In this document: positions 31,201-64,000 of the stretch, in pieces
Position numbering within the stretch: the stretch's first letter is position 1
How the letters are laid out: every line of letters starts with the position of its first letter
Source: Bugula neritina
Lineage: Eukaryota > Bryozoa > Gymnolaemata > Cheilostomatida > Bugulidae
Length of the DNA: 64,000 nucleotides
Direction of reading: 5' to 3'
Assembly: GCA_964035545.1 (NCBI GenBank)
Contig: OZ037770.1
Coordinates: forward strand, 2,480,001 to 2,544,000
The notes under the pieces: generated by a model
The model's database searches: none
Told to the model about the DNA's origin: nothing
The model's input: only the letters and a program-made list of their open reading frames with translations
Made by a program: the position numbers and the translations under genes

Positions 31201-31461
31201 GCAGCGCGGCAGCGACGTGCTGACCGACGGGAACGTCAGAGACAGAAAGCAAAGACCAAACTCGCCATTGAGGCTCCCGAAGGTCTGTTCAGACCGGAGA
31301 ATATCAAACTGATTCACCAGACATTCAAGAAGGAGGAGCTCTACTTGGAACACAAGGAGTTGCTAGCCCAAAACAGCAGTCAGAAACATGTGCCTGTCCC
31401 CAGTCTACTCGGCATGAATAAACTTCAGAACAAACTGCAGGCTTTTCTACAGAAAGACTAA
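25280..31461 (+). CDS. Uncharacterised 488-residue charged protein, six exons
   Basis: I do not recognise this family. Exons 25280-25419, 27573-27684, 28521-28962, 29455-29611, 30218-30516 and 31145-31461 join in one frame from ATG to TAA. The N-terminus (residues 1-84) is helical and mixed-charge; residues about 85-380 are Ser/Asn/Lys/Glu-rich and probably disordered. The C-terminal exon (384-488) is the most protein-like: a basic helix (AKAARQRRADRRERQRQK), an EGLFRPENIKL segment and a final helix. There is no signal peptide or membrane segment, so a nuclear or cytoplasmic (perhaps cytoskeletal) location is only inferred. The intron after 28962 has a GC donor (GGAG|GCAAGT); using it restores the frame and avoids the TAA eight bases later. 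AATAAA is at 31627. Confidence 0.8.
25461..25532 (+). repeat. tRNA-like SINE head, family B
   Basis: A-box-like TGGTGTAATGGTAGC, then CACTTGCTTGCAAG, then B-box GGTTCGATTCC, followed by 'aattatttttca', which it shares with the copy at 34192. Acceptor and anticodon stems do not pair as in a functional tRNA. Confidence 0.65.
26967..27070 (+). repeat. Short tandem repeat, three units of about 37 bp
   Basis: Three imperfect copies of 'ctttatatataacaacaatga' plus a T-rich spacer, in the first intron of the uncharacterised gene. Confidence 0.85.
27341..27598 (+). repeat. About 80-bp minisatellite overlapping an exon start
   Basis: Three imperfect units share 'agcccaggtata', 'gcatactgcaggta' and 'ctactgtatactta'. 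A fourth, partial unit (tatgacatagcccaggtaaa) is the start of the coding exon at 27573. Confidence 0.8.
29254..29426 (-). repeat. tRNA-derived SINE, family A
   Basis: Plus strand shows the body ('atccctgtaagaactcctgatg', 'gcaatgatgactgaatgctc') and the complement of the head ('acccctagaccacagctgct'). It ends about 30 bp before the exon at 29455. Confidence 0.8.
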
Positions 31462-32610
31462 ATACAAACATTCTAATCAAAAATATATGCTATCTTGTAA
31501 CTAGGTGGGTATTTTTTATACAGCTCAACAAAGTTTTCAATTGTTCTCCAAACCAAGATAAATTATATAATATCGGTTTTCATGAAGTAAAATCTATATT
31601 CTGTATACACTATTTAATTTATGCAAAATAAAGTACATTTTATATTCTTCCAGCTTAACTTTACATTATTCAAGCCCTAAAGGACTATAATTTATTAGTT
31701 GATAGTATATATGCTTTGCATTATATAACAAACCAACCATTTTTAAAAAGAAAGTTTTAACAAAACCTAATTTTTTTAAATAAATGATGCAAGCAGCAAT
31801 TTATATTGCCTATGGTTGAATTTCTGTCAAATATAGAAATATTATGCTGTTATTTTGACTTCAACTGTTAGCAGCTATTAATTTATTTAATAAAATTTTC
31901 ATTGATGAAAAAAGAATATTCCAATGATTTCTAGCTTGTAAGGAATGAGCAATCTGGATTCATCAATGCTCATTGACTTTGAGTGTTTTGATAATCATAT
32001 TTACTATAATATTGCTTGTTTATAAGAATGTGCTGAAGGTGCAATATATTATATTGATTTATTTTAAAATAGAAGCATTACATAAGTGCTTGTCTGCTCA
32101 ACATTCAACTTTGTACCTCTCTATTCAAAGAGTCACAGTCGGAGTTTTCATCTCAAGCTAATCAGGATATAGTAGCATGATGCGCAACAAATGAATGTTA
32201 TTGCTTTTCTTCACGTTATGCATAAAGCATTAATTATTGGCGTGTAGATTGTCAGTTGTAAGTACGTGTTTATCCCTGCACTCTGTTGTACAACAAGTTG
32301 TGACTGTAGTTAGTGATTACATCTATGGGGGCAATATTTATAGGGGCTTTAAACAATAATATAAACTCTGCTTTAATAATTATTTAGTACTCAATCTAAG
32401 TTAGTTAAACTTAACGTTAATGTTTTTCTTTATACCATCATTATTTAGCCTAGCAGTCACTGTCTATTATCCAAAACTAAATTAAATTACAACTTTACAT
32501 ATTTTTTTATGGTAATATCATCATGGTTACATATTACTATATCTATTAGTATTATGGTTACTGTATGTTATTTTAGCTTTTTCACTTATTACTTTTGTTG
32601 TCTATGATAT

Positions 32611-32700
<90 letters not shown>

Positions 32701-32708
32701 TAAAATAG
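31462..32708. other. Intergenic region
   Basis: 3' UTR with AATAAA at 31627, then AT-rich sequence and the TA array at 32610-32700. I see no gene. Confidence 0.6.
32610..32700. repeat. (TACA)n-(TA)n array
   Basis: Short TACA run followed by about 80 bp of TA, ending just before the cysteine-rich exon. Confidence 0.97.
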
Positions 32709-33946
32709 TTATTTGCACCCATAATGCATCATTCTACCCGTAACCTCCGGCCCTTGCTAATGAACACATGCCCATGTCACCATAGAGTTGCCTTCCCTTC
32801 ACATACAACAGGCTGTAATTCCACTGCCCCGGAGTGCCGGCAAAGAATACCCACAAAGCATTGCATATGCCATTCAAACCTAAACTTAAAGCAATGTCAC
32901 TGGAAATGTGAGTGTAGAATATTATCTATATAGGTTGTAGGAATAATGATAGCCACTATCAAAGATTTGGAAAAAACACTTATATATTGGTCAAAGCCTA
33001 GACTATTGTGAAAACCTCTCATGACATTTGTAGTACTAAATTCACACAAGTTTATAGTCGCTATCCCTGTGAGACAGTTCTAGCTGAAGGAAAGGTTTTT
33101 TGTTAAAGTGGGCTAAGGGTTTGTTTAAATGAGGCACAGGAACAATTATGACTGGATGCTCTTCCTAACATCACCAATGGCCTTTGTCCGAGCTCAAAGC
33201 CATGACCTTCGTGTTTACTAGGCTCTAACGCTCTAACCTCTAGACCATGGCTGCTCCTTTGTATTTGTATTACTAAACATCATACTATAACGAATGGCTG
33301 TATACACTTTATGTTATAATATTGATAATTACTATTGTCTATATAGGCAATGATGCTAAGTCTTCAATTTATTTGCTGAATATTACATGATAATATTTTT
33401 CTTCTCCCAGGTTCTACTTGCATAGAAACCCCCCACTGCTGTACGGAGGATTGTTGTTGTCAAGGGAGCGCAACTCCATGTAAATCTGTCCAATCAGATG
33501 TTGGATTCCTGAGACCAGCTCTAACAGTGTCTTCAGTGCAGTGCAGGTGAGTGCAGGTGGGTAAAGGTGGGTATAGAGAGGTGCAGGGAGGTGTAGGTGG
33601 ATGAAGGAGGGATATATAAACAATTAAAATGCCTATATTTGTCTAATGTACAATGTAAATGTAATACTAGAAAACTTGTCAAATTGCTGAGTCATTACCA
33701 GAGTAATATTTTATTTCCATACTGCTCAGAATTGTGGAGGACAACTCCAGCAGTATATCGGAAAAGTCAGAATCTATAAAATGTGAAGCGGATACCACGA
33801 CGAGCCTTGAGTCCAACTCTAGGTGCGAGAACAAGCTGTGGGTGTACATATCTGGCATTGCGTTTGTAACCATCCTATTTTGTAAGTTGCTACTGCCTTT
33901 CCAACTTCTCAATTTAATTTTATATAGGCCTATAGGTACCTATTAA
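32709..33946 (+). CDS. Small cysteine-rich, probably single-pass membrane protein (ends uncertain)
   Basis: Three stretches join in frame: about 32709-32907 (ATG at 32724), 33411-33546 and 33730-33946. The first two encode about 20 cysteines in CPC, CIC, HCC and EDCCCQ patterns, and the third has a hydrophilic Ser/Glu/Thr segment followed by a hydrophobic stretch (WVYISGIAFVTILF...). If 33730-33946 is terminal, the chain ends at a TAA at 33944. A strong donor (TTTT|GTAAGT at 33892) within the hydrophobic part suggests it may splice on to an exon I could not find. No signal peptide follows ATG 32724, so an upstream exon is likely. I do not recognise the family; the Cys spacing suggests an extracellular disulfide-rich domain. 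Confidence 0.55.
33041..33258 (-). repeat. tRNA-derived SINE, family A, near full length
   Basis: Plus strand starts 'acacaagtttatagtcgcta', contains 'gactggatgctcttcct', and ends with the complement of the tRNA head ('ctctagaccatggctgctcc'). It lies in the intron between the first two exons of the cysteine-rich gene. Confidence 0.85.
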
Positions 33947-34126
33947 TTTTCTTGCATCTGTTAATTTAATGATTTTTGAAAATAGATTGTTGTTTCATTA
34001 TTTTAATTCTGCAATTTGCAAAAGTAAATCATGGCATATTGGAAAACATTGTTGAATATTATTATAATGCTTCAGTTACTTGAAAATGTAGTGAGAACTC
34101 GGTGGGATGTATTGAAAAGTTTAGCA

Positions 34127-34270
34127 GTAGTCCTCGTGGTGTAATAATTAGCGGACGCATACTGGGTCGGATGTAATGATGAGCTCTATCTGTAGTCCTC
34201 GTGGTGTAATGGTTGGTGCACTTGCTTGCAAACCAGGGGTCCCAGGTCCGAGTCCCAGTGCAGGCAATTA
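34127..34270 (+). repeat. tRNA-like SINE heads, family B: partial plus complete copy
   Basis: 'gtagtcctcgtggtgtaat' occurs at 34127 and again at 34192. Only the second continues to 'cacttgcttgcaa', a mutated B-box (GGTCCGAGTCC) and 'aattatttttca'. Confidence 0.6.
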
Positions 34271-34972
34271 TTTTTCAGAAAATTGCAAACATTTTTTTCA
34301 GTTTTGCTGACTGGGTTGTACCAGAACTATGAGTTACTGCAAAGTATTTATGGCAACAGGAAGACTGGATTACCCTATCACAGGTGGACCTGATTCTTAG
34401 AACTAAGGCTACATGAAGCCATAACTTAGCCTGTACCACTAAAACAACTCTAAATTGAATAATTACTACAGTTTATTTTAAATGACTGGTTAAAATTATA
34501 GGATTAGCTGTGTTATATTTTTTAAAATCAATATTCTTATACTATAAGCATAAATTTTTTTTAACCATAATTGCCTTTTTGGCTGCTAGATGTATAAAAT
34601 AAATAAAATAGGTTTTGAACTCTTGAAAGGTGACTCCTACATTCATCATAATGTTTGCTGACTCAATTTGGATAATAATAATATATAAACTAGCATCTGT
34701 AGTTCTTTTTATTCACATTTTATGTGACGCGAATATTTCTGAAAAATAGCAACTTTGCAACAACTAACAATCAGCTGTGTAGAGTTAGCTCCCCTGCAAA
34801 ATATGGACTGGAAGTGAGTTTTCTACAATCTCATTCTACACAGAGTCCGTCTTGTTATCTAATAAGCACATTACATTGTAAATCTGATTGCAACAGTGAA
34901 CATTTTATAAATTAAAGGCTTGCAACATTTTCAGTTTGATCATGTGTAGACACAGGGTTATGGTTTCAAATC

Positions 34973-35126
34973 CCTATAAGCAGCTCTAAGCTAGGGGTGA
35001 CTGAGTGCAGCAATTCTGATTTTCGGATTTGAAGTTCAGTGATTATAGGCTAGAACTTTGAGCCCCCAACTCTAAACTCCAAACTACTGCACTCAGTCAC
35101 CCCAAACCTGGGACTGCTGTTATAGG
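34973..35126. repeat. Imperfect inverted repeat (hairpin, MITE-like)
   Basis: Arms of about 38 bp: CCTATAAGCAG...GGGGTGACTGAGTGCAG on the left and its complement CTGCACTCAGTCACCCC...CTGCTGTTATAGG on the right, around a spacer of about 75 bp. Confidence 0.85.
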
Positions 35127-36262
35127 ATTTCCACTTTAATAGCTGCTCACTTATAATGCAGGGGTTTAACCCTGGCATTCATTTCCTATTTGAAATTATC
35201 ACAAGTTGCTCAAGCCTCATTTGATTATAGCCCTGCACCCTAATGTTCATCAGACAGTGCAGTTATAAACAACTATGAATTGAAGCCTGTGATGATAAAC
35301 TATATAAATTTCGGTGCAGATAACTTACATATAATTATATTGTTTTACATTTCACTAGCATTTGGCACTAAACTGAACATCCATCTTGCCTCTTAAAATC
35401 TCACGTAACTAAATATAGCCCCTACACTTGGTAGTCTATATTATATATATGTGAAAGTACTACAATAAAATATTATATTAGGTTGAACTTCATGAGAGCA
35501 CACAACTCCAAAATATGAATAATAATTATGGTGAAGCTGCCATTTCTGCGTCATATACTGTATATTACACATTTGCATAAACCTCAATCGTTTACAGCAG
35601 CTGTTTTGGGATTTGTCCCCTCATCAGTACAGAGTTCTACACCTTCGAAATATTAAAAACTTCTTTATATACTAAAGCATAATATTTAAATGGTGTGTAA
35701 ACTCAAGCCATAGAGTGCTCAAGTGACTCCATAGGACTAACGAGCTTTGCATAATACTTATTAGGAGCATATAGGAGTTTATGACCATGGTTAAAGAGCT
35801 CTTCTACTGAATAAATAGAGGGTCTTATGTGTATGTGGTATCATATGAAAAATGCTTAGCAATAGAATTAGGATTAAAGCAGGAGTATTCCCCCCATTTA
35901 GTTTTCAAGTAGAAACACTGTAACTAATGCATTACAGGAACCTTTGCACTACATACCATCGCCATATATTTAATGGTATTGTCAGAAATTACTTTAAAGC
36001 TAGAGAGTCAACAGAATGCTAGTATTATAATTTATATTATTTTCTGTGATCATTTATTCAACTAGTTTTGTTTATTCACTAAATTACCAACTTGAGTAAT
36101 TAATTGGTGAAAAGGTAGTCTACAGAAGAGCAGAATGTAAACTTCAGTGAAGCAATAAACACAGCACGATGAGGGAAGTTTATAAATAATATATTTAGTA
36201 TAAAGAGTAAAGAAACTAAAAAGGCTTTACAGGTAAATTGACTAGGCTGTGCAGGTGCTGCA

Positions 36263-42243
<5,981 letters not shown>

Positions 42244-42369
42244 GTTCGATTTAATTCCTGGAACCTAAAGCACAATAAATAATATACGTAATACCATTGA
42301 AATAAATGAAATGCTTCAGTTAATCCTAGTTTAAGTGTAACTTTCTAATTCATGAATGGCTATAAAATA

Positions 42370-42580
42370 TTATTTGGGAGTGTTAGAGTGTTTGCTTAGT
42401 AAGCACGAAGTATGGGTTTGAACCTCAGTGAAGGCCATTGATGATGTTAGAAAGAGCATCTAGTAATAATTGCTCCTGTGCCACATATGAATAAGTCCTT
42501 AGCCCAATTCAGCTAATGCCCTATTCCTCCGGGTTTCTAACGGGGATGGTGAGTATTAATTTGCGTGAGTGAGTTTAATA
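42370..42580 (+). repeat. tRNA-derived SINE, family A, plus orientation
   Basis: Here the family reads forward: 'gttagagtgtttgcttagtaa', B-box-like GGTTTGAACC, 'aagagcatctagtaataattgctcctgtgcc', and the tail 'atttgcgtgagtgag'. It is the only plus-strand copy. Confidence 0.8.
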
Positions 42581-44639
42581 AAATATAATTTTCTATGAGA
42601 AATTACGTATGAAGTGAAACCAGCAAAGGTTTGTCTCTGGCTCTAAGTTGTGCCCACAATGTCATATTTGAATCAGCAGCCCAAACTAGTAAAGGCAGTA
42701 GCTGTCCAAAAGCAACCTAGATAGTTACACAATGAGCTAGAGTAAATAGGAAACAATCATCATCATATTGGAATTATTTTCCCAGATGCTACACAATCAT
42801 AGTAGAAGTTTTATTCACTAATATAAAATAAACTGATTAGAATTCTAAACACATTTGCTTTAAGAGTGACATCACCAGAGGCACATAATTATACAATTTA
42901 AGCTTAAAGTAGACCTAACTAGTTACATTTAAATAAGTATAAAGCTATAGAGAAATATTTCAACAACCAGCTAAGTACAGTTTCAGAGTTGTGTGCACAT
43001 ACATCTACTAAACTTAGTAATGGTAGCCTTAGGGCTTAGAGAATACTGATTATTGCTAACTTTCATTACACACTATTCTAAGATTGATAACAAGCTAGAG
43101 TAAGTAAGTAAGAAAATAGATTAAGTAGTTATACTAGAAACACCTAGAGCCTAATTTCCACACATAATAATAAAGAGTAGTAAAATGATATGTAACTGAA
43201 AACTGAAGTTTGATCAGAACAGTGGTAAAATATGTATTCAACATAATTACAAAACTCTTAAATTTTGTGTGGTAAAAAAGTTGCAGCATCAAATTCAAAT
43301 TTAATAATATTTAAATTCATCACCAGAGCAGAAAATGGCGGAGAAAGGTGATGAAAAAATTTAATATTATTTCAATGTATATTAAATATAATTTTAATTT
43401 TATGATACATAAACGGATGCCATTACTACTATCAAACTTCGTTCTATTTACTTCGATTGCAATCATGCTGTAAATATAAAACTTCTGCGACTTATTTATT
43501 ATAAACAAGACCAAAGTAATATAATAGCAATCAGTGAAATCAGTAAAGTTTTAAAAACCTAAAATTTAGCTACTCATTTTGCACACACATTTATAGCAAA
43601 TTTGATAATTAGGTTAATGGTTAAATTAGATCTTTTAATACCTAATTTTGTGTAACATGAGTTACAGCCACACTTTGCAGCTGTCATCGTCATATAATTA
43701 ATTTCTAGGCACCTGAGTAATTTAGATTTAATTACAGTAGGTATATTGCAGTTAGAATATAACATTCGAAAGTTAAGGGATTCATATTCATATTGCTACA
43801 TAAAGTCTAATTGAGTGGGCCATTCACTAAAACAGCCATAAGAAAGTCAAGGAATCTATCACCCTGTTAATGGTATTCAGTATATCATTAGAAATTGTGA
43901 CCACCAGCAGGTATATCTGTCACCCTTACTATTTAAAGCAATAATGATCTCAGAGTTTGACTGCTACATAAAATCAAAACTATGATATATACTTTTGTTA
44001 ATGATGATGTTTAATTTTAACTCTAGTGTGAACAGAGCATAATAGTAAGTCAGTCTGTAAGTCAGTGTTGAAGTAAATGTAGCTATTTATAAAAATATTT
44101 CTAAGCTTATGGTGACTACAGTGAGGTTTATGATTTTATGTACTCATACTGTAAGTAATGATCAAAGGGACACCCCAAAACTGAATCTAATACCAATACT
44201 TAAGCGTGCATATGCTAAAATTTAAATCCAATGAGCTTGGTGATTTATATTCACATGACTTATAAAACAATTTAATTTTACATCTCTAGTCGGTGAATAA
44301 TCTACAGTTTAGCTTCAAGCTAATACTTATAGACTGAAGTATTATTATTCTCAGTATAAGTATAGATTAAATTCACGCTGCAATCACTGTAGTTATAATT
44401 ATGGCATTATTATGGCTATACTTTCTCTGGTGCTGAGAGTTGGCAATCCCAAGTCAACTTTACAAGCACCTTGTGATCTACTCGAATCCACATGAACAGT
44501 AATGAAAGTATAATAGTCAGTATGAGTATCACTTTTACTACTACTAGCACTAGTCACAAATACCAATAGTAACTGTAAGTTGTTAGAAGTAGAAGTGAAT
44601 GTTAAAGTCAAATTGTCGTTTTGACAATTACAATCACTG

Positions 44640-45160
44640 ACCGTGAGTTTCGATAATTCAATGATTATTTATGATACTAATACTAATAGTAATACTAATA
44701 CTAATACTGTAATAGTAATACTAGTACTATTACTAATACTAAATTTAATAGTATTACTAGTATTAAATTTAATACCAATAGTAGTACTCATGCTTAACAC
44801 TAACAGGCTTAACAGCGTAAGTATGGATACCAATGTCAATGTGAATATCCCTGGCTACAGGCTAAAACTAAAACTAAAAGTAAAAGTAAAACCATAGACA
44901 GTCCATAGACTCTATGATAGAGAGTGAGTATCAGTATGAGTATAGCTCTCAGTCTCACTCTGAGAGACATATAGTAATGGTTATACTAATAGTAATAATA
45001 ATAATAATCCTAATAGTAATAAATAATATAAGTATCACCATTAGTATTAGTATTACTAATTCATTAATTCACAGTCACACTCACTCTCGGAGTGAGACCC
45101 AATCCCATACTGATAGTGATACTCATACTGCGAGCCAAGGTAATACTAATAGTTTACAAT
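44640..45160. repeat. Cryptically simple sequence (AGTAAT/AGTATN patchwork)
   Basis: Interleaved short runs of taatac/agtatt, aaaactaaaagt, 'gagtatcagtatgagtat', and small palindromes such as ctctcag...ctgagag and cactctcggagtg. Confidence 0.7.
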
Positions 45161-46084
45161 AAAATCAATTTAAGTATTATAAATAAGTTTAAAACACTAA
45201 ATTTAAGTGCATAATGAATAGAAATAATATTAATTTTATCTATGCATCAAAATAAGAAAAGATCAAAATGAATGAAATTTCGTCAGACTATAAGAGCCAA
45301 CGTTTACATGGCTTAGCTCGGGTCTACTGAATTGATTGGTTTGGGGGTTTTACACATTTTATCTATGAACTCAATAATAATTATTCCAGCTCAGTGCATT
45401 TTATTGAACCTAAAAGTCGAAACTCAAGCAATATTCTGCCTTCTGATCTCTCGCTGAACTCACAATGTTATTATGTTAAAAACTCTACTATAGTAACCGG
45501 TCGAAATGAACGAAAGACATCATTGAAAAAGTACTCGCGAGTACGGAGTTATGAGCAGTTGAAATAGGCCGAAGTTTAAAATGCTGAAAAGACAACTGCC
45601 AAATATTTGCTCCGTGTGCCTATTTGATGCGCAGCAAACGATATTAATATAGGATTTAGACCATGCAGACTTGTTGAATAGAAAACATTCGAATAATTAT
45701 CATAATTAATGCAAGAATACAGGAGCTTAATGCAGTGGTGGTTTACTATTATTGGTGTAGAGAGCCAAAGGTCTTGGTATCTAAATAAATGCATCGAGCT
45801 AAGTTCTCTCCCTTGCTTGTTGGCCCAATCTTCGTGCAGGTTAGAATATAAAAAATCGATGAACTTTGCTAGATTGGGTAACTAGCATGCAGTTGGCACA
45901 TCCATGAAGTGAATACAATGCCCCATATTGTTCATTTAGTGAGTATACTGAGCATGTGCTGTCATCTCACAGAGATATATGACGTATCTTCCGTGAATAT
46001 TGGATGCTAGGGTTATGAAATTATGTGATGACCGTGGAGCATGTTGTGCTGTAATGATCTTGTGAGTTCAGGCAACTAAGCAGA

Positions 46085-46475
46085 AAACATAATTCCTGGC
46101 AGCTTCTAGGAATAGAAAAGGCCTTCAATAGAATAAGTAGAATAACTTTATTGAGCTATATAAGTATTTACAATAGTGTCTATTTGTGGTGAGCTCCAGT
46201 TGTAGACTGGCTAATAATTGTGAGCTCGCCTTCTTATATAGCAGCAAAAATTCCCTTTCTAAGACTTCGTCCAATCTTTGGTCGCAGTTCGGCCAAAGTT
46301 AAGAGTGGCGGAGCCGGACAGTGGCGGAGATCGCCATGTTCGGGCGCCAGACATTCCGACTGTGCCGATCCTCGGCTGAAGGTTGGTTCACATGAGAAAG
46401 TAATAATATTATATATGAAAATGTGGACAAGGTAATTCTAAAAACTATCACAGTGCTACCCCCTCTTTCTATGCT
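46085..46475 (-). mobile_element. Possible solo LTR remnant
   Basis: On the minus strand a GC-richer segment is followed by a TATA box (CTATATAAG, near 46237) and then AATAAAG about 90 nt on (near 46152), the order seen in LTRs. No paired LTR, TG/CA ends or target duplication were found. Confidence 0.3.
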
Positions 46476-47765
46476 TACTTGGAGCCATGTCTATGCGTCA
46501 GTATCAAGCAACTATATTACGGTCAAACTGTATTTTGGCATTCATTTGTGCCGCGCTGGCTGTCGCAACAGCCCATTGCGGCCCCCATCACTGGAACCTA
46601 CAAACCAATCAACATCAAAACTTGTCTTTATAAGGAGGACTTTCTGAGCGCCCAGACACACTTGGCTCTTGGAATTATCACCAAGCTAACTAGTGTGTAT
46701 TCTCTATCGTGGTAACTACTTTTACTTTGATATAGTTTTACTTCATAATCAGTGTTCTGCAGCAATCACAATCTCATGTTCTTTCTCAAACTTTCACGCA
46801 AAGAGAAGTATGTTCTAGCATTGCAACACACACACACACAACCCACAATTGTAGGAGCCCGCAAAATATGAATTATCAGCATTCCCTTACATGATATAAT
46901 ATTGTCATCATACAAATTTGCTTTTGATCTTGAATGAGGTAATCAGTTTTAATTTCAGCATTGTTTTTGTTTTATATAAAATATAACTGTGATTAAACAA
47001 AATACAATAAAAGGAAATATAATTATTAAAATAAAAAACTTATGCTGTACAGCAGCTAAACTGTGGCATCATGCATTTGTTTTAGTAAAAGATAAGAAGC
47101 TTCCTAACAGACAATATTACACGACCTCTACGGTGAAGTAGCACATCACTGTGTGTGTTACTCTGCAGAGGTGATAGTAGCACACCTGGACAAGATGAAA
47201 CCCTGTATACAATACATAATATTATTGTAAGCTGACCAAGGCTGGGCCTTTCCCCCCCTGACATATTCTCTAATGTAATAAATATAATAAACTCCAAACT
47301 TCCTTATTTCTGTAATGCTTTATACACAATCAATGCAGCTTACAAAAAGGGAGCCGTAAGACAAACTGTCTATGTCCAGTATATCAATATTCACTGTTTA
47401 TTCACCATGTTAGAGTTGTTTCACTATATACACTACATATGACACGGTGTGCAATAGAGTAACACACCTAAACCTTTACTCATTTGAGAACCACTTGATA
47501 CCATTGTAATAGTACAAAAAATTAAAAACAATACAATCATAAAAATAAAATACAAAAGGAAACGTTTTGCTGCTGCTTAATACATTATGGTAACAGCTGG
47601 AGGGTGGCTACATATTATCATGGATGAGGCTAAGTGCTGTTGAGACTCCATAAATGTTGCTTGGCATTTTGGGTAACATCAATGCGTTATGGTAAAGCAA
47701 ATGCACCAAGAGTAGCTTGTTATGCTCGTGATGAGGCATTATGGGTACTAGTCTGCAGTGATGCA

Positions 47766-63519
<15,754 letters not shown>

Positions 63520-64000
63520 CTGTAATATAAAGTGTATGTAATACATAATCTTATAAAGCGTATCATAATAATGTATACTTAATATGTTACTTTTGTATAC
63601 AACAAGAAAGGTATAGAAGACATAAACTTATGGCAATGAGACACAAAGTGTTCACGGTACCTAGGTGAAAGTCTCTTGGCTACTGTATTAACAATCATGG
63701 CTAATAAAGATAGGTCAGAAGTATTGAGATAGTATATAATCACTATTAAATGACAGATGTATCTGCTTAATATAACTATATACCAACAAGATTTAAACAT
63801 ATTATAGCATTTAACAATGTTATTATATAAACTCTCACCATTTACAGCATATATATACTAAACTGTAATTATACTTTCACATGAGCACTCCTTGACAATT
63901 ATAGGAATAATTGAATTTATATTTTAGACTATATTGTTTGCCTGTTTTTTTCCAATTGGTAAAGCTATAGACAGTATACCTTAAATAATTTTTCACATAT

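Larger units (their letters stand above)
33947..36262. other. Intergenic region between convergent genes
   Basis: Contains the family B pair, the hairpin repeat at 34973-35126 and the YARS1 3' UTR (minus-strand AATAAA, complement of 36053-36058). No coding sequence was recognised. Confidence 0.6.
42265..47765. other. Intergenic / 5' region of YARS1 and 3' flank of the caspase gene
   Basis: Contains the plus-strand SINE at 42370, cryptically simple sequence at 44640-45160 and an LTR-like stretch near 46085-46475. The untranslated first exon and promoter of YARS1 should lie between 42267 and about 45600, but I cannot place them. A minus-strand AATAAA (complement of about 47397) could serve the caspase gene. 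No further coding exons were found. Confidence 0.55.

Overview
The window is AT-rich animal nuclear DNA. Genes are split into many short exons by introns with GT-AG ends. The domain repertoire is metazoan: an adhesion GPCR with a GPS site, a VWA/HYR/sushi secreted protein, caspase p20/p10, ROC-COR, and a tyrosyl-tRNA synthetase carrying an EMAPII tail. Long (TA)n arrays, tRNA-derived SINEs and two Ty3-like LTR elements are scattered through it. This suggests a marine invertebrate, perhaps an early-branching one; the species cannot be named from sequence alone. Exon borders below were derived by hand from reading-frame continuity and splice signals.

Plus strand, left half. (1) 393-12285: the 3' part of an adhesion-type GPCR, with an antisense Gag-only LTR retrotransposon (5730-9439) in one intron. 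(2) 13402-23631: a complete 15-exon gene for a secreted protein of about 742 residues (signal peptide, VWA, three HYR, sushi, Ser/Thr/Pro tail). (3) 25280-31461: a six-exon, 488-residue protein I do not recognise, using one GC-AG intron. (4) 32709-33946: a small, cysteine-rich, probably membrane-anchored protein whose ends are uncertain.

Minus strand, right half. (5) 36263-42243: complete cytosolic tyrosyl-tRNA synthetase (YARS1, 11 coding exons, 527 residues). Its eighth coding intron is 432 nt, multiple-of-three and stop-free, like an exitron. (6) 47766-63519 and beyond the right edge: leucine-rich repeats, then ROC GTPase and COR, then an acidic linker, then a full caspase p20/p10 region. 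All nine exons join in one frame (1080 visible codons plus stop), so I propose a single LRR-ROC-COR-caspase protein, in which a GTPase switch would sit on the same chain as a cysteine protease. The intron just before the protease holds a decayed 7.6 kb Ty3/gypsy element (50081-57713). The LRR exon and its flanking intron are tandemly duplicated at the right edge.

Repeats: seven large TA arrays, at least seven copies of one tRNA-derived SINE, a second tRNA-like family, a hairpin repeat, and several minisatellites that abut or include splice sites. The main candidate for something undescribed is the ROCO-caspase fusion; the YARS1 exitron and the recently inserted Gag-only element come next.
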